Shown here in pieces: positions 46,812-59,937 of a DNA stretch of 64,000 nucleotides. The stretch's first letter is position 1. Every line of letters begins with the position of its first letter. The notes under the pieces were generated by a model, which saw nothing but the letters and a program-made list of their open reading frames with translations, made no database searches and had not been told where the DNA came from. The position numbers and the translations under genes are program-made. Source of the DNA: Chlorops oryzae (lineage: Eukaryota > Arthropoda > Insecta > Diptera > Chloropidae); assembly GCA_020466095.1 (NCBI GenBank), contig CM035806.1:116481840-116545839 (forward strand). The letters run 5' to 3'.

Positions 46812-47427
46812 CGCCTCGACAGGCAATAATTATTGCTAGCAATCTGTCAACTTGAGCAATATTGCCAATGGAGACCGCTCATTTTGAAAAGATGGCAATA
46901 TATGGCAAGCAATATTGCTTCGCTGCGATTGCCAACTTTGAGATTGGCAATGAGCTGTCATTTTGCTATTTGACAGCCGAATTTCATTTCTATGAATTTT
47001 TCAAAGTGTGTATATCGTCAAATTGGATTGGGCGTCCCCGATATTTATAAGCTAATAATTCTTTACCGACAATTCGAATGTCTTTGGGCTATAAAACCTC
47101 ATCATGTAAATGTACTGATATGAAAAATTAATGCGTGGCTTCAAATGGCGAAGGAAATTAAAAAGGACTACGTTGAAATAAAAAAAATATTAAAAATTTG
47201 CGAACTGCCTATATCGCAGAGAAGAAAAAATAAGAGAGTTTCTTCTTTGTCACACTCATCGCAAAGTTGTTTCAAGGCATCGAGAGCGCGTGCGCAGCGT
47301 AGTAGTCTGTTCGACGTCATTTTGAATATGAAGATGGCATAACAAAAAATCCCACCCTGGCAATATTGCCTCTACCTGGCAAAGCAATTTGACAGATTGC
47401 TAGCAATATTTATTGCCCGTCGAGGCG
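46812..47427. mobile_element. CGCCTCGAC TIR element, unit A
   Basis: Inverted ends CGCCTCGACRGGCAATAA continue with good similarity for about 38 bp. Subterminal regions repeat GGCAATATTGCC-type motifs. No convincing TSD or gene. Copies are at 53577-54194 and 61571-62188. Confidence 0.8.
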
Positions 47428-47829
47428 TAGCGTAATTAAAACATATTTAAAATCATCGTCTGTACTCCGGGGGCTGCGGATGTAATATCGGTGTGAAAAA
47501 TATCGATACTTTAAAACATCTTTATGTATGAAAATTCGCATTTTCGAGACTATCTCATTTGCGATGGAAAACCCTTTACACGTATGCTTTTTCAGTTCCA
47601 GTATATTCTGCTTATCTAACTTAGCACTTTGAGGGCTCAACGCTGTTAAAGTAAATTGAAAGGAAGTAACGAACTCACTACTTTGAAGAAAGGAAATCAG
47701 AGTTGAAGTTTCGATGACAGGTTGACAGAAATATAGGAAATGTGTAACTTAAATGCAACCCTGTGAGTCCGATTACTTGTAATAAGTACGTTCAAGTAGC
47801 GAAAGTAAGTCAAAGTACTTATTTGTTTT
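47428..47829. other. Unit spacer without gene
   Basis: Non-coding DNA between the CGCCTCGAC element and the DINE-1 element; short antisense open frames only. Confidence 0.4.
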
Positions 47830-49019
47830 TTACCCAGCGTAAGCAACGTATATTACGGTATCTTGTAACAGCCAGAATAACGCTCCGTAGATATAGACAT
47901 ATATATATTCTTGATCAGGATCAAAAATTGAATCGATTTAGACATGTCCGTCTGTCTGTCCGTCCGTGTCCGGATCTCCTCCGAAACGGCTGGACCAATC
48001 AAGTCGAAATGTGGCACACAGGTATATCGGGGTCCGAGTATGATCCTAACTAAAAATGGAAGACATCCGCTCACTGCCACGCCCACAAATGAATTTAATG
48101 TGTTTTCAGTAAAATGCTTGTAACTTGCGAACCACTTAACACATTTCATTGATATTTGGTGTACTGGTAAACTACAAAAAGGGACATATCCTGGAAAAAA
48201 ATGGACGCCGCCCTCCGTGAGCCACGCCCACAAATAAGGGCTTATCGTAACTTGTGAAGTAAAAGGCGTAGAAGCTTCAAATTCGCAACATAGGTTGACC
48301 AAGACGAATGAAAGGTGTAGGAAAAAATTTTATGAGGCCCGCCCACTGCCACGCCCACAAATGGAGATTTTTCGTAACTTCCGAAGTAAAAAGCGTAGAA
48401 GCTTCAAATTCGCAACATAGGTTGACCAAGGCGAAGGAAAGGTGTAGGAAAATATTTTATGTGGCTCGCCCACTGCCACGCCCACAAATGAAGATTTTTC
48501 GTAACTTCCGAGGTTAAAGGCGTAGAAGCTTCAAAATCGCAACATAGGTTGACAAAGGCAAATGAAAGGTGTAGGAACAAAAATTTATGTAGCCCGCCCA
48601 TTGCCACGCCCAAAAATGGAGAATTTTCGTAACTTCCGAAGTAAAAGGCATAGAAGCTTCAAATTCGCAACATAGGTTCACCAAGGCGAATGAAAGGTGT
48701 AGGAAAAAATTTTATTTGGCCCGCCCACTGCCACGCCCACAAATGAAGATTTTTCGTAACTTCCAAAGTAAAAGGCGTAGAAGCTTCAAATTCGCAACAT
48801 AGGTTCAGCAAGGCGAATGAAAGGTGTAGGAAAAAATGTATGTGGCCCGCCCACTGCCACGCCCACAAATGAAGATTTTTCGTAACTTCCGAAGTAAAAG
48901 GCGTAGAAGCTTCAAATTCGCAACATAGGTTCAGCAAGGCGAATGAAAGGTGTAGGAAAAAATGTATGTGGCCCGCCCACTGCCACGCCCACAAAAAATT
49001 TTTCGTAACTTCCGTAACT
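47830..49019 (+). mobile_element. DINE-1-type element, 3'-truncated, unit A
   Basis: Starts TACCCAGCG, has the GTCY block (about 47946-47968) and six or more 126-bp repeats containing GCCCACTGCCACGCCCACAA, then breaks off at the tandem junction without its 3' hairpin. Confidence 0.85.
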
Positions 49020-49112
49020 TCGTAACCTTAAGTAACTTTAGTAGTGAGTTCAAACTGAGTTAAGGGTATTTAAATTCAGAAATAAACTTATGAGTTTAGG
49101 CATTCGTTGCTG

Positions 49113-49975
49113 CACCGAGAGAAAAAGGTAGTTATATTAACTGAAAAAGCAGGTTAAAATAACCGAGTTCACCGTTAATTGTTAGCTTATGTGTAGTAGC
49201 GGTCAATTCAACAGTACAAACACAGTCAATAAGGATATAACTACCTGGTGGTTGATATAACTGTCTCGCGGTTAAATCAACTGTCACCAGCGACTGGGAA
49301 AAAAAAAATTTATTTTTTGCTTTGACTTTTTTTTACCTTCTTTTATTAATATTTTTTTTTTTTTATTAAAATTATATTTTTTCTTTATTTATTTGTTTCT
49401 TTTTAAATCTTTTTCTCTTTCATCTCTTTAAATTTTCTCGCCTCGGCCGAGCCTTGAACCGCAGACCACCACTTCGCTGGGCGAACGTCTTAACCATTAC
49501 GCTAAACGAACGAATTTAATTTGTTGGTCAAAACGCTCACTTGAGCTTATGGTTGCAAAATTTTTTGCTTGAAAATGAACCATTAAAAAAAATTAAAAAA
49601 TTAAAATCTTAAAAATTTAGGAGAAAATTTTTGCCTTAAAAAACAACTACACTCTGAACAAAAAAAAAACTGTAATTAAAAAAAAAAAAAAACCAGAAAA
49701 ATTCCCGCCGCCAGCAGGGATAGAACCCCGAATCTCACGACGGTCAGCTCACAGCTTAAACAATTCAGCTATCGAAAACTCCGGAGACGGTTGATCAGAA
49801 TGCGAACTTATACGTCTAAGTGAACGAAAGCGAATTTGAAACAAAAAGTAACTATTTTTCAACTGTTGATTTGACTTCCTTTTCCAGTCCATTTAACGGG
49901 GAATACAGTTAATTTGACCACTCTTACTTTAACTGTTCTAAGTGGTTGATTTAACAGTTCTTATTTCTCTCGGTG
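49113..49975. mobile_element. Family III (CACCGAGAG) element, unit B
   Basis: Copy of 42412-43276 with the same ends and TG(CA) duplication. Confidence 0.85.
49438..49778 (-). other. Dual tRNA-like cassette, family III unit B
   Basis: A/B boxes at 49771-49761 with 49727-49718, and 49504-49494 with 49460-49451; both spacings 44. Confidence 0.65.
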
Positions 49976-50327
49976 TGCAACCCTTACATTTCACTACCTT
50001 TTTTGACAATGATGAAATTACCTATTTACTTCTTTTTTCAAACCTTTAGAGGTGAAATGAATTTTCGTTTGTATTAATCAGGGACCCGACATAATAATTA
50101 TTGAAATTTCAGATTTTAAAAAAAGTTGCCTTTATTTCAAAGAAAATTATTTAAAATCTTTCTATAACTTTTACAAATTCAAAAAATTCAATAAGTCTTT
50201 CCATAACTTTTTCTTTCCAATTTTTGGTTTTTACGTTTCTTAATAACTTTTATTTTTATCATGAGAAGTTTTTACGTCTTTGAAAATTTTGATTGTTGAA
50301 TTTTTATTCGCGTCACTTGTAATAAAC

Positions 50328-50748
50328 TACCCTGCAGTAATATGGACTGACCCAAGTGTATCCTTCAGTCAGTCCTTCATGTTACCAGTACTAGTCCCCT
50401 CATAACTCCACTTCTAATGTATTCAACTGACCTTTTTAACATGGGCCTGTCCTAGGGGGGGACTCGTCCGCAAATCGGCTGATCATAGGCCAGATTTTTT
50501 GGGTCAATTGACGTAATTTTGTCTGGTTTTAGGATAGTCAAATGAGGCAAATAAACAACAAATTTCATATATATATTCTAAGTTGATGAAAGTGCCATTT
50601 ACAGACTACCCATAAACTAACCTCTTTATTACCGACCGCCGGCTAGCCGAATTCCATGGAGCGAACTGTCATAATTTAACCGGTAGGATTTGGACCGGTC
50701 AAAAGCCAGTCCTTCTTAGAAAACTGACCGGCTCATTACTGCAGGGTA
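50328..50748. mobile_element. TACCCTGCAG MITE, unit B
   Basis: Copy of 43623-44043. Confidence 0.75.
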
Positions 50749-51552
50749 ACAACCTTTGTAAAGGAATCTTACAACTTAATTTGGACTTAGTTCCCGGTTT
50801 CCGGTTAATTCTGAACTTTGCACATATCGCACCCTTGCTACTAAAATCGGCACAATTCAATATATCGCATATCTCGAAAATCATTCAATCTCTCTTGAAA
50901 CTAAGGAGGAATAATATTTTTTCTAAACTTATAATACTCTCAATCGGCTGCTGCATCAGTCAATATAAGCGTTAATTTTCTAGGTGTTGGGTTTTCAACA
51001 GAAAAATGCAAGCGAACATAACAAAAATTTATTAAAAAAATTTTGAATTGTGCCGATTTATTAGCCAAGGGTGCGATAAGTTTGGTTTGGATGACAATGT
51101 ATGAATATCCCAACTAGCAAAATAGGTCGAAAATTGGTTATCTCTTACCCATTTTAGGTCAGAATATATCGTTGACCTAACCTAAATAGGGCATAATTAC
51201 GTCTGTACGACGTCGATTCGTCCTTCCGTCTATTACCGTCGATTGGCTGACGACGTTAACTATTTTTCTTCAAACAAAAAACTTCTAAGGCAATTAGAAA
51301 AAAATTTGAAAAGAGGTAAAAAATATTTCTCAAAAATAAAACTTACTTTTCAATAATAAAATTTTTTCTCATTCATAATAGTTATATGAAAATCTAAAAA
51401 TATAAAAATTTTCATAATAATTATGAAATATTTTGATTATTTTAGTCACAAAATAATAATTATGTTAAGACTTTTTTCGAAAATACTTATAAAAGTCAGG
51501 TCCCTGGTTTTAATAATAAAAATAAATAAAATATCTTTCTCCCCAATTAATC

Positions 51553-51625
51553 TTGTTTGCGCCCGGATTCGAACCTCAGCCTTTCGGGTTCCAAGGCGGA
51601 GGCCTATCCACTATACCACGATATC
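51553..51625 (-). other. Single tRNA-like module, unit B
   Basis: A box 51618-51608, B box 51575-51565. Confidence 0.6.
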
Positions 51626-51944
51626 ATTTCGATCAATCAAAGCAAACATCTAATTAAAGTTCGAACAGGCGTGTGAGCTCGTAAACTCAGAATTTACAGT
51701 CGGAAAGGGTATTTTCTAAATTCAACTTAAGGAGCTAATTCAGATTTTAAGTTGACAGTCTGGAAGTCATATAAGTCAAACTTACAATGATTTTATTTAT
51801 TAAGATAATATTTGCTATTATTTTAACGTTGTTTTTCCCAAAAACTAAAACTGTTGCATTGTTAAGAGGGGGCCGTGGCCCCCTCAGAACTCGCCCCCCC
51901 CCCCTGGGTACGCCCTTGGACACAACTTCAGAATAAGTCAAAAG

Positions 51945-53136
51945 ATGGAAGGAATTTTGAAAAGAAAACGCGAATTTAAAAACCGAAACAAATAGTCGGA
52001 AAGCAGCGAAATTGCTTTGATCAAACTTTGTGAGAGCCATATTGACCGCAAAAATGGGCACATATATACGGAAATGGCTGCCGAAATTAAAAATTTTGGC
52101 TTCTCTTGTAGTGCAGAAGAGGTCAAAACTAAGCTCCACAATCTCACTGCAAAATATAGGTAAGTAAATAACATGAATCAAAGAAACCAGATTACGCATT
52201 GGTCAGCTCTTTTATGTTTCCAACGTCATCATTGACCCCATGCTCTTTGTGTTTGTCACAGGCGTGTGGGTGTGTGTAGCACTTGAACTGATGTGGTCAA
52301 TGATGACGTAGATAATCAGTAGAAACATTGAACGCGTAGTCTTGTTTTCTTTGATTGATGGGTTAGTAATATACGTGCCTTTCTTCATTCCGAGGGAATA
52401 AATCCGATCAAATTTTCCTGTCTTTTGTGAATGACAAAAATATTTTTAGTGCATAACAATTTGAAAAAATCCGAAACCATTTGGTCCGCCGAAATGCAGA
52501 GTCGGCACGATACAGAAGTTTTTTAAAAACATATCCTCTTGATTTGACCAATATGTTTGATTTTCCTTACATTCAGGAAAGAAAAACTCGTATAGGACCA
52601 TCTGGAGGGTCACCATCGGAATGGCCTCTATATTCACAAATTAATAACATTTTAAGAGGCTATAAATTTTATTCTGCCGAATTGCTTACGTAAGATAATA
52701 TAGGTATCGTTCATTTGTTTTCATTTTTATACATAAAAAGATAATTTGTTTTTAATTGATAGATTCGTCTTCCTTAAGCTCAATTTCACCATCTGAGCAA
52801 TGCCTTCCTGCAAAAGCTTCAAATTCTTCGTCCTCATCGACACCGTCATCGTTATCATATTCATCTTCATCAGAATTGCCGACTTGTTTAAAATCTTCGC
52901 CCAACACTCCTCTCAAAGAATCTGCAAAGAAGAATATGTGCAAAGAGATTTTAGAGGAAATAAAAAAGGGAGAAATCGAAAGCAAGAGACAACTTGAAGC
53001 AATAGGGAGAGAAATCAAAGAAATCCGGGAAGCTATGATCAAACGAGAGGAAGCAAGAAGTAAAATGGTGAAGGAACTGCTAGATTCCACTGTCGCAATG
53101 CAAGAGGCATTTGTTGACTACTTAAAAAGAAATTGA
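51945..53136 (+). pseudogene. Myb/SANT-like DNA-binding protein gene, unit B
   Basis: Spliced gene remnant. Exon 1 (51945-52159) encodes a Myb/SANT-like segment: ALIKLCESHI, GHIYTEMAAEIKNFGF, SAEEVKTKLHNLTAKYR, ending at the donor AG|GTAAGT. Exon 2, best placed at 52582-52689 after a TTTCCTTACATTCAGGAAAG acceptor, gives KTRIGPSGGSPSEWPLY and ends at |GTAAGA. Exon 3 (about 52763-53136) is Ser-rich then a charged helix (EILEEIKKGEIESKRQLEAI) of coiled-coil type, ending in TGA. This is the layout of the Myb/SANT partner proteins of Harbinger transposons (family knowledge). A TAG lies 17 codons into exon 1 in copies B, C and the left arm, and the phase of the second intron does not fit cleanly, so it is scored as broken. 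Confidence 0.65.
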
Positions 53137-53576
53137 ATTTTTTTTAGAACGAAGTTCTTTATGAAACGATAGCGACAGGGGACCTAGTCGAGAAAAAGTG
53201 AAAAACCGCTATAAAATCCGCGTTACCTAAATTGAAGTTCGCAAAAAAGGGTATAATAACCTTTGCAAAAAGAAAGAAATATACATATATTTACGTAAAA
53301 TGACTTCCTGATGCGGCCGAGATATTATACTTTTTTAGGCGACACTTATTTCCGACGATATCCCGAAAAAACAATTAATTATTAAATTCAGAAACTACAC
53401 AGACACATACAAGCATAAATGCATTCAAACAAAACAAAACAATATGTGGTGCTGCCAGACTGAACGTTTTCAGAATAACTCCGATTAGTAGGTTTTTGCA
53501 AATATATAAGGGCATTTTAGGTAGCTTATAATTTTTTTGCGCTATCAAAGTATACGTCAATTCGTACAAAACATGG

Positions 53577-54194
53577 CGCCTCGACAGGCAATAATTATTG
53601 CTAGCAATCTGTCAACTTGAGCAATATTGCCAATGGAGACCGCTCATTTTGAAAAGATGGCAATATATGGCAAGCAATATTGCTTCGCTGCGATTGCCAA
53701 CTTTGAGATTGGCAATGAGCTGTCATTTTGCTATTTGACAGCCGAATTTCATTTCTATGAATTTTTCAAAGTGTGTATATCGTCAAATTGGATTGGTGCG
53801 TCCCCGATATTTATAAGCTAATAATTCTTTACCGACAATTCGAATGTCTTTGGGCTATAAAACCTCATCATGTAAATGTACTGATATGAAAAATTAATGC
53901 GTGGCTTCAAATGGCGAAGGAAATTAAAAAGGACTACGTTGAAATAAAAAAAATATTAAAAATTTGCGAACTGCCTATATCGCAGAGAAGAAAAAATAAG
54001 AGAGTTTCTTCTTTGTCACACTCATCGCAAAGTTGTTTCAAGGCATCGAGAGCGCGTGCGCAGCGTAGTAGTCTGTTCGACGTCATTTTGAATATGAAGA
54101 TGGCATAACATAAAAATCCCACCCTGGCAACATTGCCTCTACCTGGCAAAGCAATTTGACAGATTGCTAGCAATATTTATTGCCCGTCGAGGCG
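53577..54194. mobile_element. CGCCTCGAC TIR element, unit B
   Basis: Copy of 46812-47427. Confidence 0.8.
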
Positions 54195-54596
54195 TAGCGT
54201 AATTAAAACATATTTAAAATCATCGTCTGTACTCCGGGGGCTGCGGATGTAATATCGGTGTGAAAAATATCGATACTTTAAAACATCTTTATGTATGAAA
54301 ATTCGCATTTTCGAGACTATCTCATTTGCGATGGAAAACCCTTTACACGTATGCTTTTTCAGTTCCAGTATATTCTGCTTATCTAACTTAGCACTTTGAG
54401 GGCTCAACGCTGTTAAAGTAAATTGAAAGGAAGTAACGAACTCACTACTTTGAAGAAAGGAAATCAGAGTTGAAGTTTCGATGACAGGTTGACAGAAATA
54501 TAGGAAATGTGTAACTTAAATGCAACCCTGTGAGTCCGATTACTTGTAATAAGTACGTTCAAGTAGCGAAAGTAAGTCAAAGTACTTATTTGTTTT

Positions 54597-55790
54597 TATA
54601 CCCAGCGTAAGCAACGTATATTACGGTATCTTGTAACAGCCAGAATAACGCTCCGTAGATATAGACATATATATATTCTTGATCAGGATCAAAAATTGAA
54701 TCGATTTAGACATGTCCGTCTGTCTGTCCGTCCGTGTCCGGATCTCCTCCGAAACGGCTGGACCAATCAAGTCGAAATGTGGCACACAGGTATATCGGGG
54801 TCCGAGTATGATCCTAACTAAAAATGGAAGACATCCGCTCACTGCCACGCCCACAAATGAATTTAATGTTTTTTCAGTAAAATGCTTGTAACTTGCGAAC
54901 CACTTAACACATTTCATTGATATTTGGTGTACTGGTAAACTACAAAAAGGGACATATCCTGGAAAAAAATGGACGCCGCCCTCCGTGAGCCACGCCCACA
55001 AATAAGGGCTTATCGTAACTTGTGAAGTAAAAGGCGTAGAAGCTTCAAATTCGCAACATAGGTTGACCAAGACGAATGAAAGGTGTAGGAAAAAATTTTA
55101 TGAGGCCCGCCCACTGCCACGCCCACAAATGGAGATTTTTCGTAACTTCCGAAGTAAAAAGCGTAGAAGCTTCAAATTCGCAACATAGGTTGACCAAGGC
55201 GAAGGAAAGGTGTAGGAAAATATTTTATGTGGCTCGCCCACTGCCACGCCCACAAATGAAGATTTTTCGTAACTTCCGAGGTCAAAGGCGTAGAAGCTTC
55301 AAAATCGCAACATAGGTTGACAAAGGCAAATGAAAGGTGTAGGAACAAAAATTTATGTAGCCCGCCCATTGCCACGCCCAAAAATGGAGAATTTTCGTAA
55401 CTTCCGAAGTAAAAGGCATAGAAGCTTCAAATTCGCAACATAGGTTCACCAAGGCGAATGAAAGGTGTAGGAAAAAATTTTATTTGGCCCGCCCACTGCC
55501 ACGCCCACAAATGAAGATTTTTCGTAACTTCCAAAGTAAAAGGCGTAGAAGCTTCAAATTCGCAACATAGGTTCAGCAAGGCGAATGAAAGGTGTAGGAA
55601 AAAATGTATGTGGCCCGCCCACTGCCACGCCCACAAATGAAGATTTTTCGTAACTTCCGAAGTAAAAGGCGTAGAAGCTTCAAATTCGCAACATAGGTTC
55701 AGCAAGGCGAATGAAAGGTGTAGGAAAAAATGTATGTGGCCCGCCCACTGCCACGCCCACAAATGAAGATTTTTCGTAACTTCCGTAACT
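54597..55790 (+). mobile_element. DINE-1-type element, 3'-truncated, unit B
   Basis: Copy of 47830-49019, starting TATACCCAGCG after a T run and cut at the B/C junction. Confidence 0.85.
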
Positions 55791-56102
55791 TCGTAACCTT
55801 AAGTAGACTTTAGTAGTGAGTTCAAACTGAGTTAAGGGTATTTAAATTCAGAAATAAACTTATGAGTTTAGGCATTCGTTGCTGCACCGAGAGAAAAAGG
55901 TAGTTATATTAACTGAAAAAGCAGGTTAAAATAACCGAGTTCACCGTTAATTGTTAGCTTATGTGTAGTAGCGGTCAATTCAACAGTACAAACACAGTCA
56001 ATAAGGATATAACTACCTGGTGGTTGATATAACTGTCTCGCGGTTAAATCAACTGTCACCAGCGACTGGGAAAAAAAAATTTATTTTTTGCTTTGACTTT
56101 TT

Positions 56103-57319
56103 ATACCCAGCGTAAGCGGGGTATATTAGTTTTGTGCAAATCTTGTAACAGGGAGAATTAAGCTCCGGAGCTATAGAAAAATATATATAGAAATGATCAG
56201 GATCAAAAACTGAATCGATTTAGACATGTCCGTCTGTCCGTCTGTCCGTCTGTCCGTCTGTCCGTCCGTCCGTCCGTCCGTCCGTCCGTCTGTCCGTCTG
56301 TCCGTCTGTCCGTCCGTCCGTGGTCGGATCTCCTCCGAAACGGCTGGACCAATCAAGTCGAAATTTGGCACACAGGTATATCGGGATCCGAGTATGATCC
56401 TAAGTAAAAATTGGAGACATCCGCCCACTGCCACGCCCACAAATGAATATAATGTGTTTTCAGTAAAATGCTTGTAACTTGCGAACCAGTCAACACATTC
56501 CATTGATATTTGGTGTACTGGTAAACTACGAAAAGGGACATATCCTGGCAAAAAATGGACGCCGCCCTCCTCGAGCCACGCCCACAAATAAGCCCAAAAT
56601 AAGGGCTTATCGTAACTTGTGAAGTAAAAGGCGTAGAAGCTTCAAATTCGCAGCATAGGTTGCCTAAGGCAAATGAAAGGTGTAGGAACAAAAATTTATG
56701 TAGCCCGCCCACTGCCACGCCCACAAATAGAGAATTTTCATAACTTCCGAAGTAAAAGGCGTAGAAGCTTCAAATTCGCAACATAGGTTCACCAAGACAA
56801 ATGAAAGGTGTAGGAAAATTTTTTTTATGGCCCGCCCACTGCCACGCCCACAAATGAAGTTTTTTCGTAACTTCCGAAGTAAAAGGCGTAGAAGCTTCGA
56901 ATTCGCAACATAGGTTCACCAAGGCGAATGAAAGGTGTAGGAAAAAATTTTTTGTGGCCCGCCCACTGCCACGCCCACAAATAAAGATTTTTCGTAACTT
57001 CCGAAGTAAAAGGCGTTGAAGCTTCAAATTCGCAACATAGGTTCACCAAGGCGAACGAAAGGTTTAGGAAAAAATTGTATGCGGCCCGCCCACTGCCACG
57101 CCCACAAATGAAGATTTTTCGTAACTTCCGAAGTAAAAGAAGTAGAAGCTTCAAATTCGCAACATAGGTTCACCAAGGCGAATGAAGGTGTAGGGAAATA
57201 ATTTATGTTGCCCTCCCACTGCCACGCCCACAAATAGAGAAGCAAAACATAGTGCGCTCGTAATGTGGGACGCTGGGTATTTCAAAGTCGGGCTTGACCG
57301 ACTTTAGCTTTCTTACTTG
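56103..57319 (+). mobile_element. DINE-1-type element private to unit C
   Basis: Complete: ATACCCAGCG start, long GTCY microsatellite (56227-56323), seven ~126-bp repeats, ACGCTGGGTAT subterminal repeat (57270-57280), hairpin AGTCGG-GCTTGA-CCGACT and ...CTTACTTG end. It sits between T's, the target preference described for helentrons. Units A and B show the empty T-run. Confidence 0.9.
56227..56323 (+). repeat. Expanded GTCY tetranucleotide microsatellite
   Basis: About 24 GTCC/GTCT units, against about five to eight in the other copies of the window. Confidence 0.95.
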
Positions 57320-57429
57320 TTTTTACCTTCTTTTATTAATATTTTTTTTTTTTTATTAAATTATTATATTTTTTCTTTATTTATTTGTTTCTTTTTAAAT
57401 CTTTTTCTCTTTCATCTCTTTAAATTTTC

Positions 57430-57770
57430 TCGCCTCGGCCGAGCCTTGAACCGCAGACCACCACTTCGCTGGGCGAACGTCTTAACCATTACGCTAAACG
57501 AACGAATTTAATTTGTTGGTCAAAACGCTCACTTGAGCTTATGGTTGCAAAATTTTTTGCTTGAAAATGAACCATTAAAAAAAATTAAATAAATTAAAAT
57601 CTTAAAAATTTAGGAGAAAATTTTTGCCTTAAAAAACAACTACACTCTGAACAAAAAAAAAACTGTAATTAAAAAAAAAAAAATCCAGAAAAATTCCCGC
57701 CGCCAGCAGGGATAGAACCCCGAATCTCACGACGGTCAGCTCACAGCTTAAACAATTCAGCTATCGAAAA
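57430..57770 (-). other. Dual tRNA-like cassette, family III unit C
   Basis: A/B boxes at 57763-57753 with 57719-57710, and 57496-57486 with 57452-57443; both spacings 44. Confidence 0.65.
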
Positions 57771-58320
57771 CTCCGGAGACGGTTGATCAGAATGCGAACT
57801 TATACGTCTAAGTGAACGAAAGCGAATTTGAACACAAAAAGTAACTATTTTTCAACTGTTGATTTGACTTCCTTTTCCAGTCCATTTAACGGGGAATACA
57901 GTTAATTTGACCACTCTTACTTTAACTGTTCTAAGTGGTTGATTTAACAGTTCTTATTTCTCTCGGTGTGCAACCCTTACATTTCACTACCTTTTTTGAC
58001 AATGATGAAATTACCTATTTACTTCTTTTTTCAAACCTTTAGAGGTGAAATGAATTTTCGTTTGTATTAATCAGGGACCCGACATAATAATTATTGAAAT
58101 TTCAGATTTTAAAAAAAGTTGCCTTTATTTCAAAGAAAATTATTTAAAATCTTTCTATAACTTTTACAAATTCAAAAAATTCAATAAGTCTTTCCATAAC
58201 TTTTTCTTTCCAATTTTTGGTTTTTACGTTTCTTAATAACTTTTATTTTTATCATGAGAAGTTTTTACGTCTTTGAAAATTTTGATTGTTGAATTTTTAT
58301 TCGCGTCACTTGTAATAAAC

Positions 58321-58742
58321 TACCCTGCAGTAATATGGACTGACCCAAGTGTATCCTTCAGTCAGTCCTTCATGTTACCAGTACTAGTCCCCTCATAACT
58401 CCACTTCTAATGTATTCAACTGACCTTTTTAACATGGGCCTGTCCTAGGGGAGGGACTCGTCCGCAAATCGGCTGATCATAGGCCAGATTTTTTGGGTCA
58501 ATTGACGTAATTTTGTCTGGTTTTAGGATAGTCAAATGAGGCAAATAAACAACAAATTTCATATATATATTCTAAGTTGATGAAAGTGCCATTTACAGAC
58601 TACCCATAAACTAACCTCTTTATTACCGACCGCCGGCTAGCCGAATTCCATGGAGCGAACTGTCATAATTTAACCGGTAGGATTTGGACCGGTCAAAAGC
58701 CAGTCCTTCTTAGAAAACTGACCGGCTCATTACTGCAGGGTA
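58321..58742. mobile_element. TACCCTGCAG MITE, unit C
   Basis: Copy of 50328-50748. Confidence 0.75.
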
Positions 58743-59545
58743 ACAACCTTTGTAAAGGAATCTTACAACTTAATTTGGACTTAGTTCCCGGTTTCCGGTT
58801 AATTCTGAACTTTGCACATATCGCACCCTTGCTACTAAATCGGCACAATTCAATATATCGCATATCTCGAAAATCATTCAATCTCTCTTGAAACTAAGGA
58901 GGAATAATATTTTTTCTAAACTTATAATACTCTCAATCGGCTGCTGCATCAGTCAATATAAGCGTTAATTTTCTAGGTGTTGGGTTTTCAACAGAAAAAT
59001 GCAAGCGAACATAACAAAAATTTATTAAAAAAATTTTGAATTGTGCCGATTTATTAGCCAAGGGTGCGATAAGTTTGGTTTGGATGACAATGTATGAATA
59101 TCCCAACTAGCAAAATAGGTCGAAAATTGGTTATCTCTTACCCATTTTAGGTCAGAATATATCGTTGACCTAACCTAAATAGGGCATAATTACGTCTGTA
59201 CGACGTCGATTCGTCCTTCCGTCTATTACCGTCGATTGGCTGACGACGTTAACTATTTTTCTTCAAACAAAAAACTTCTAAGGCAATTAGAAAAAAATTT
59301 GAAAAGAGGTAAAAAATATTTCTCAAAAATAAAACTTACTTTTCAATAATAAAATTTTTTCTCATTCATAATAGTTATATGAAAATCTAAAAATATAAAA
59401 ATGTTCATAATAATTATGAAATATTTTGATTATTTTAGTCACAAAATAATAATTATGTTAAGACTTTTTTCGAAAATACTTATAAAAGTCAGGTCCCTGG
59501 TTTTAATAATAAAAATAAATAAAATATCTTTCTCCCCAATTAATC

Positions 59546-59618
59546 TTGTTTGCGCCCGGATTCGAACCTCAGCCTTTCGGGTTCCAAGGCGGAGGCCTAT
59601 CCACTATACCACGATATC
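59546..59618 (-). other. Single tRNA-like module, unit C
   Basis: A box 59611-59601, B box 59568-59558. Confidence 0.6.
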
Positions 59619-59937
59619 ATTTCGATCAATCAAAGCAAACATCTAATTAAAGTTCGAACAGGCGTGTGAGCTCGTAAACTCAGAATTTACAGTCGGAAAG
59701 GGTATTTTCTAAATTCAACTTAAGGAGCTAATTCAGATTTTAAGTTGACAGTCTGGAAGTCATATAAGTCAAACTTACAATGATTTTATTTATTAAGATA
59801 ATATTTGCTATTATTTTAACGTTGTTTTTCCCAAAAACTAAAACTGTTGCATTGTTAAGAGGGGGCCGTGGCCCCCTCAGAACTCGCCCCCCCCCCCTGG
59901 GTACGCCCTTGGACACAACTTCAGAATAAGTCAAAAG

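Larger units (their letters stand above)
42324..49025 (+). repeat. Tandem unit A (6.7 kb)
   Basis: First of three direct copies, starting at CCTTAAGTAGAC inside the TTA-flanked element and ending in a truncated DINE-1 element. The junction with unit B reads CGTAACTTCCGTAACTTCG then TAACCTTAAG. Confidence 0.9.
49026..55796 (+). repeat. Tandem unit B (6.8 kb)
   Basis: Second direct copy, nearly identical to units A and C apart from indels and the insertion in C. It ends at the same CGTAACTTCCGTAACTTCG / CCTTAAG junction. Confidence 0.9.
55885..57968. mobile_element. Family III (CACCGAGAG) element, unit C, interrupted
   Basis: Same ends and TG(CA) duplication as A and B, split by the DINE-1 insertion in its T-rich tract. 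Confidence 0.85.

Noticed and set aside
48240..48990. CRISPR-like array of regular repeats
   Set aside because: The 126-bp units are head-to-tail satellites inside DINE-1 elements, without spacers or cas genes, in a eukaryotic genome.
48659..48994. Open frames made of a 42-residue repeat (also at 55427, 56770, 63421)
   Set aside because: The DINE-1 repeat is 126 bp, a multiple of three, so frames stay open by arithmetic. The elements are non-coding.
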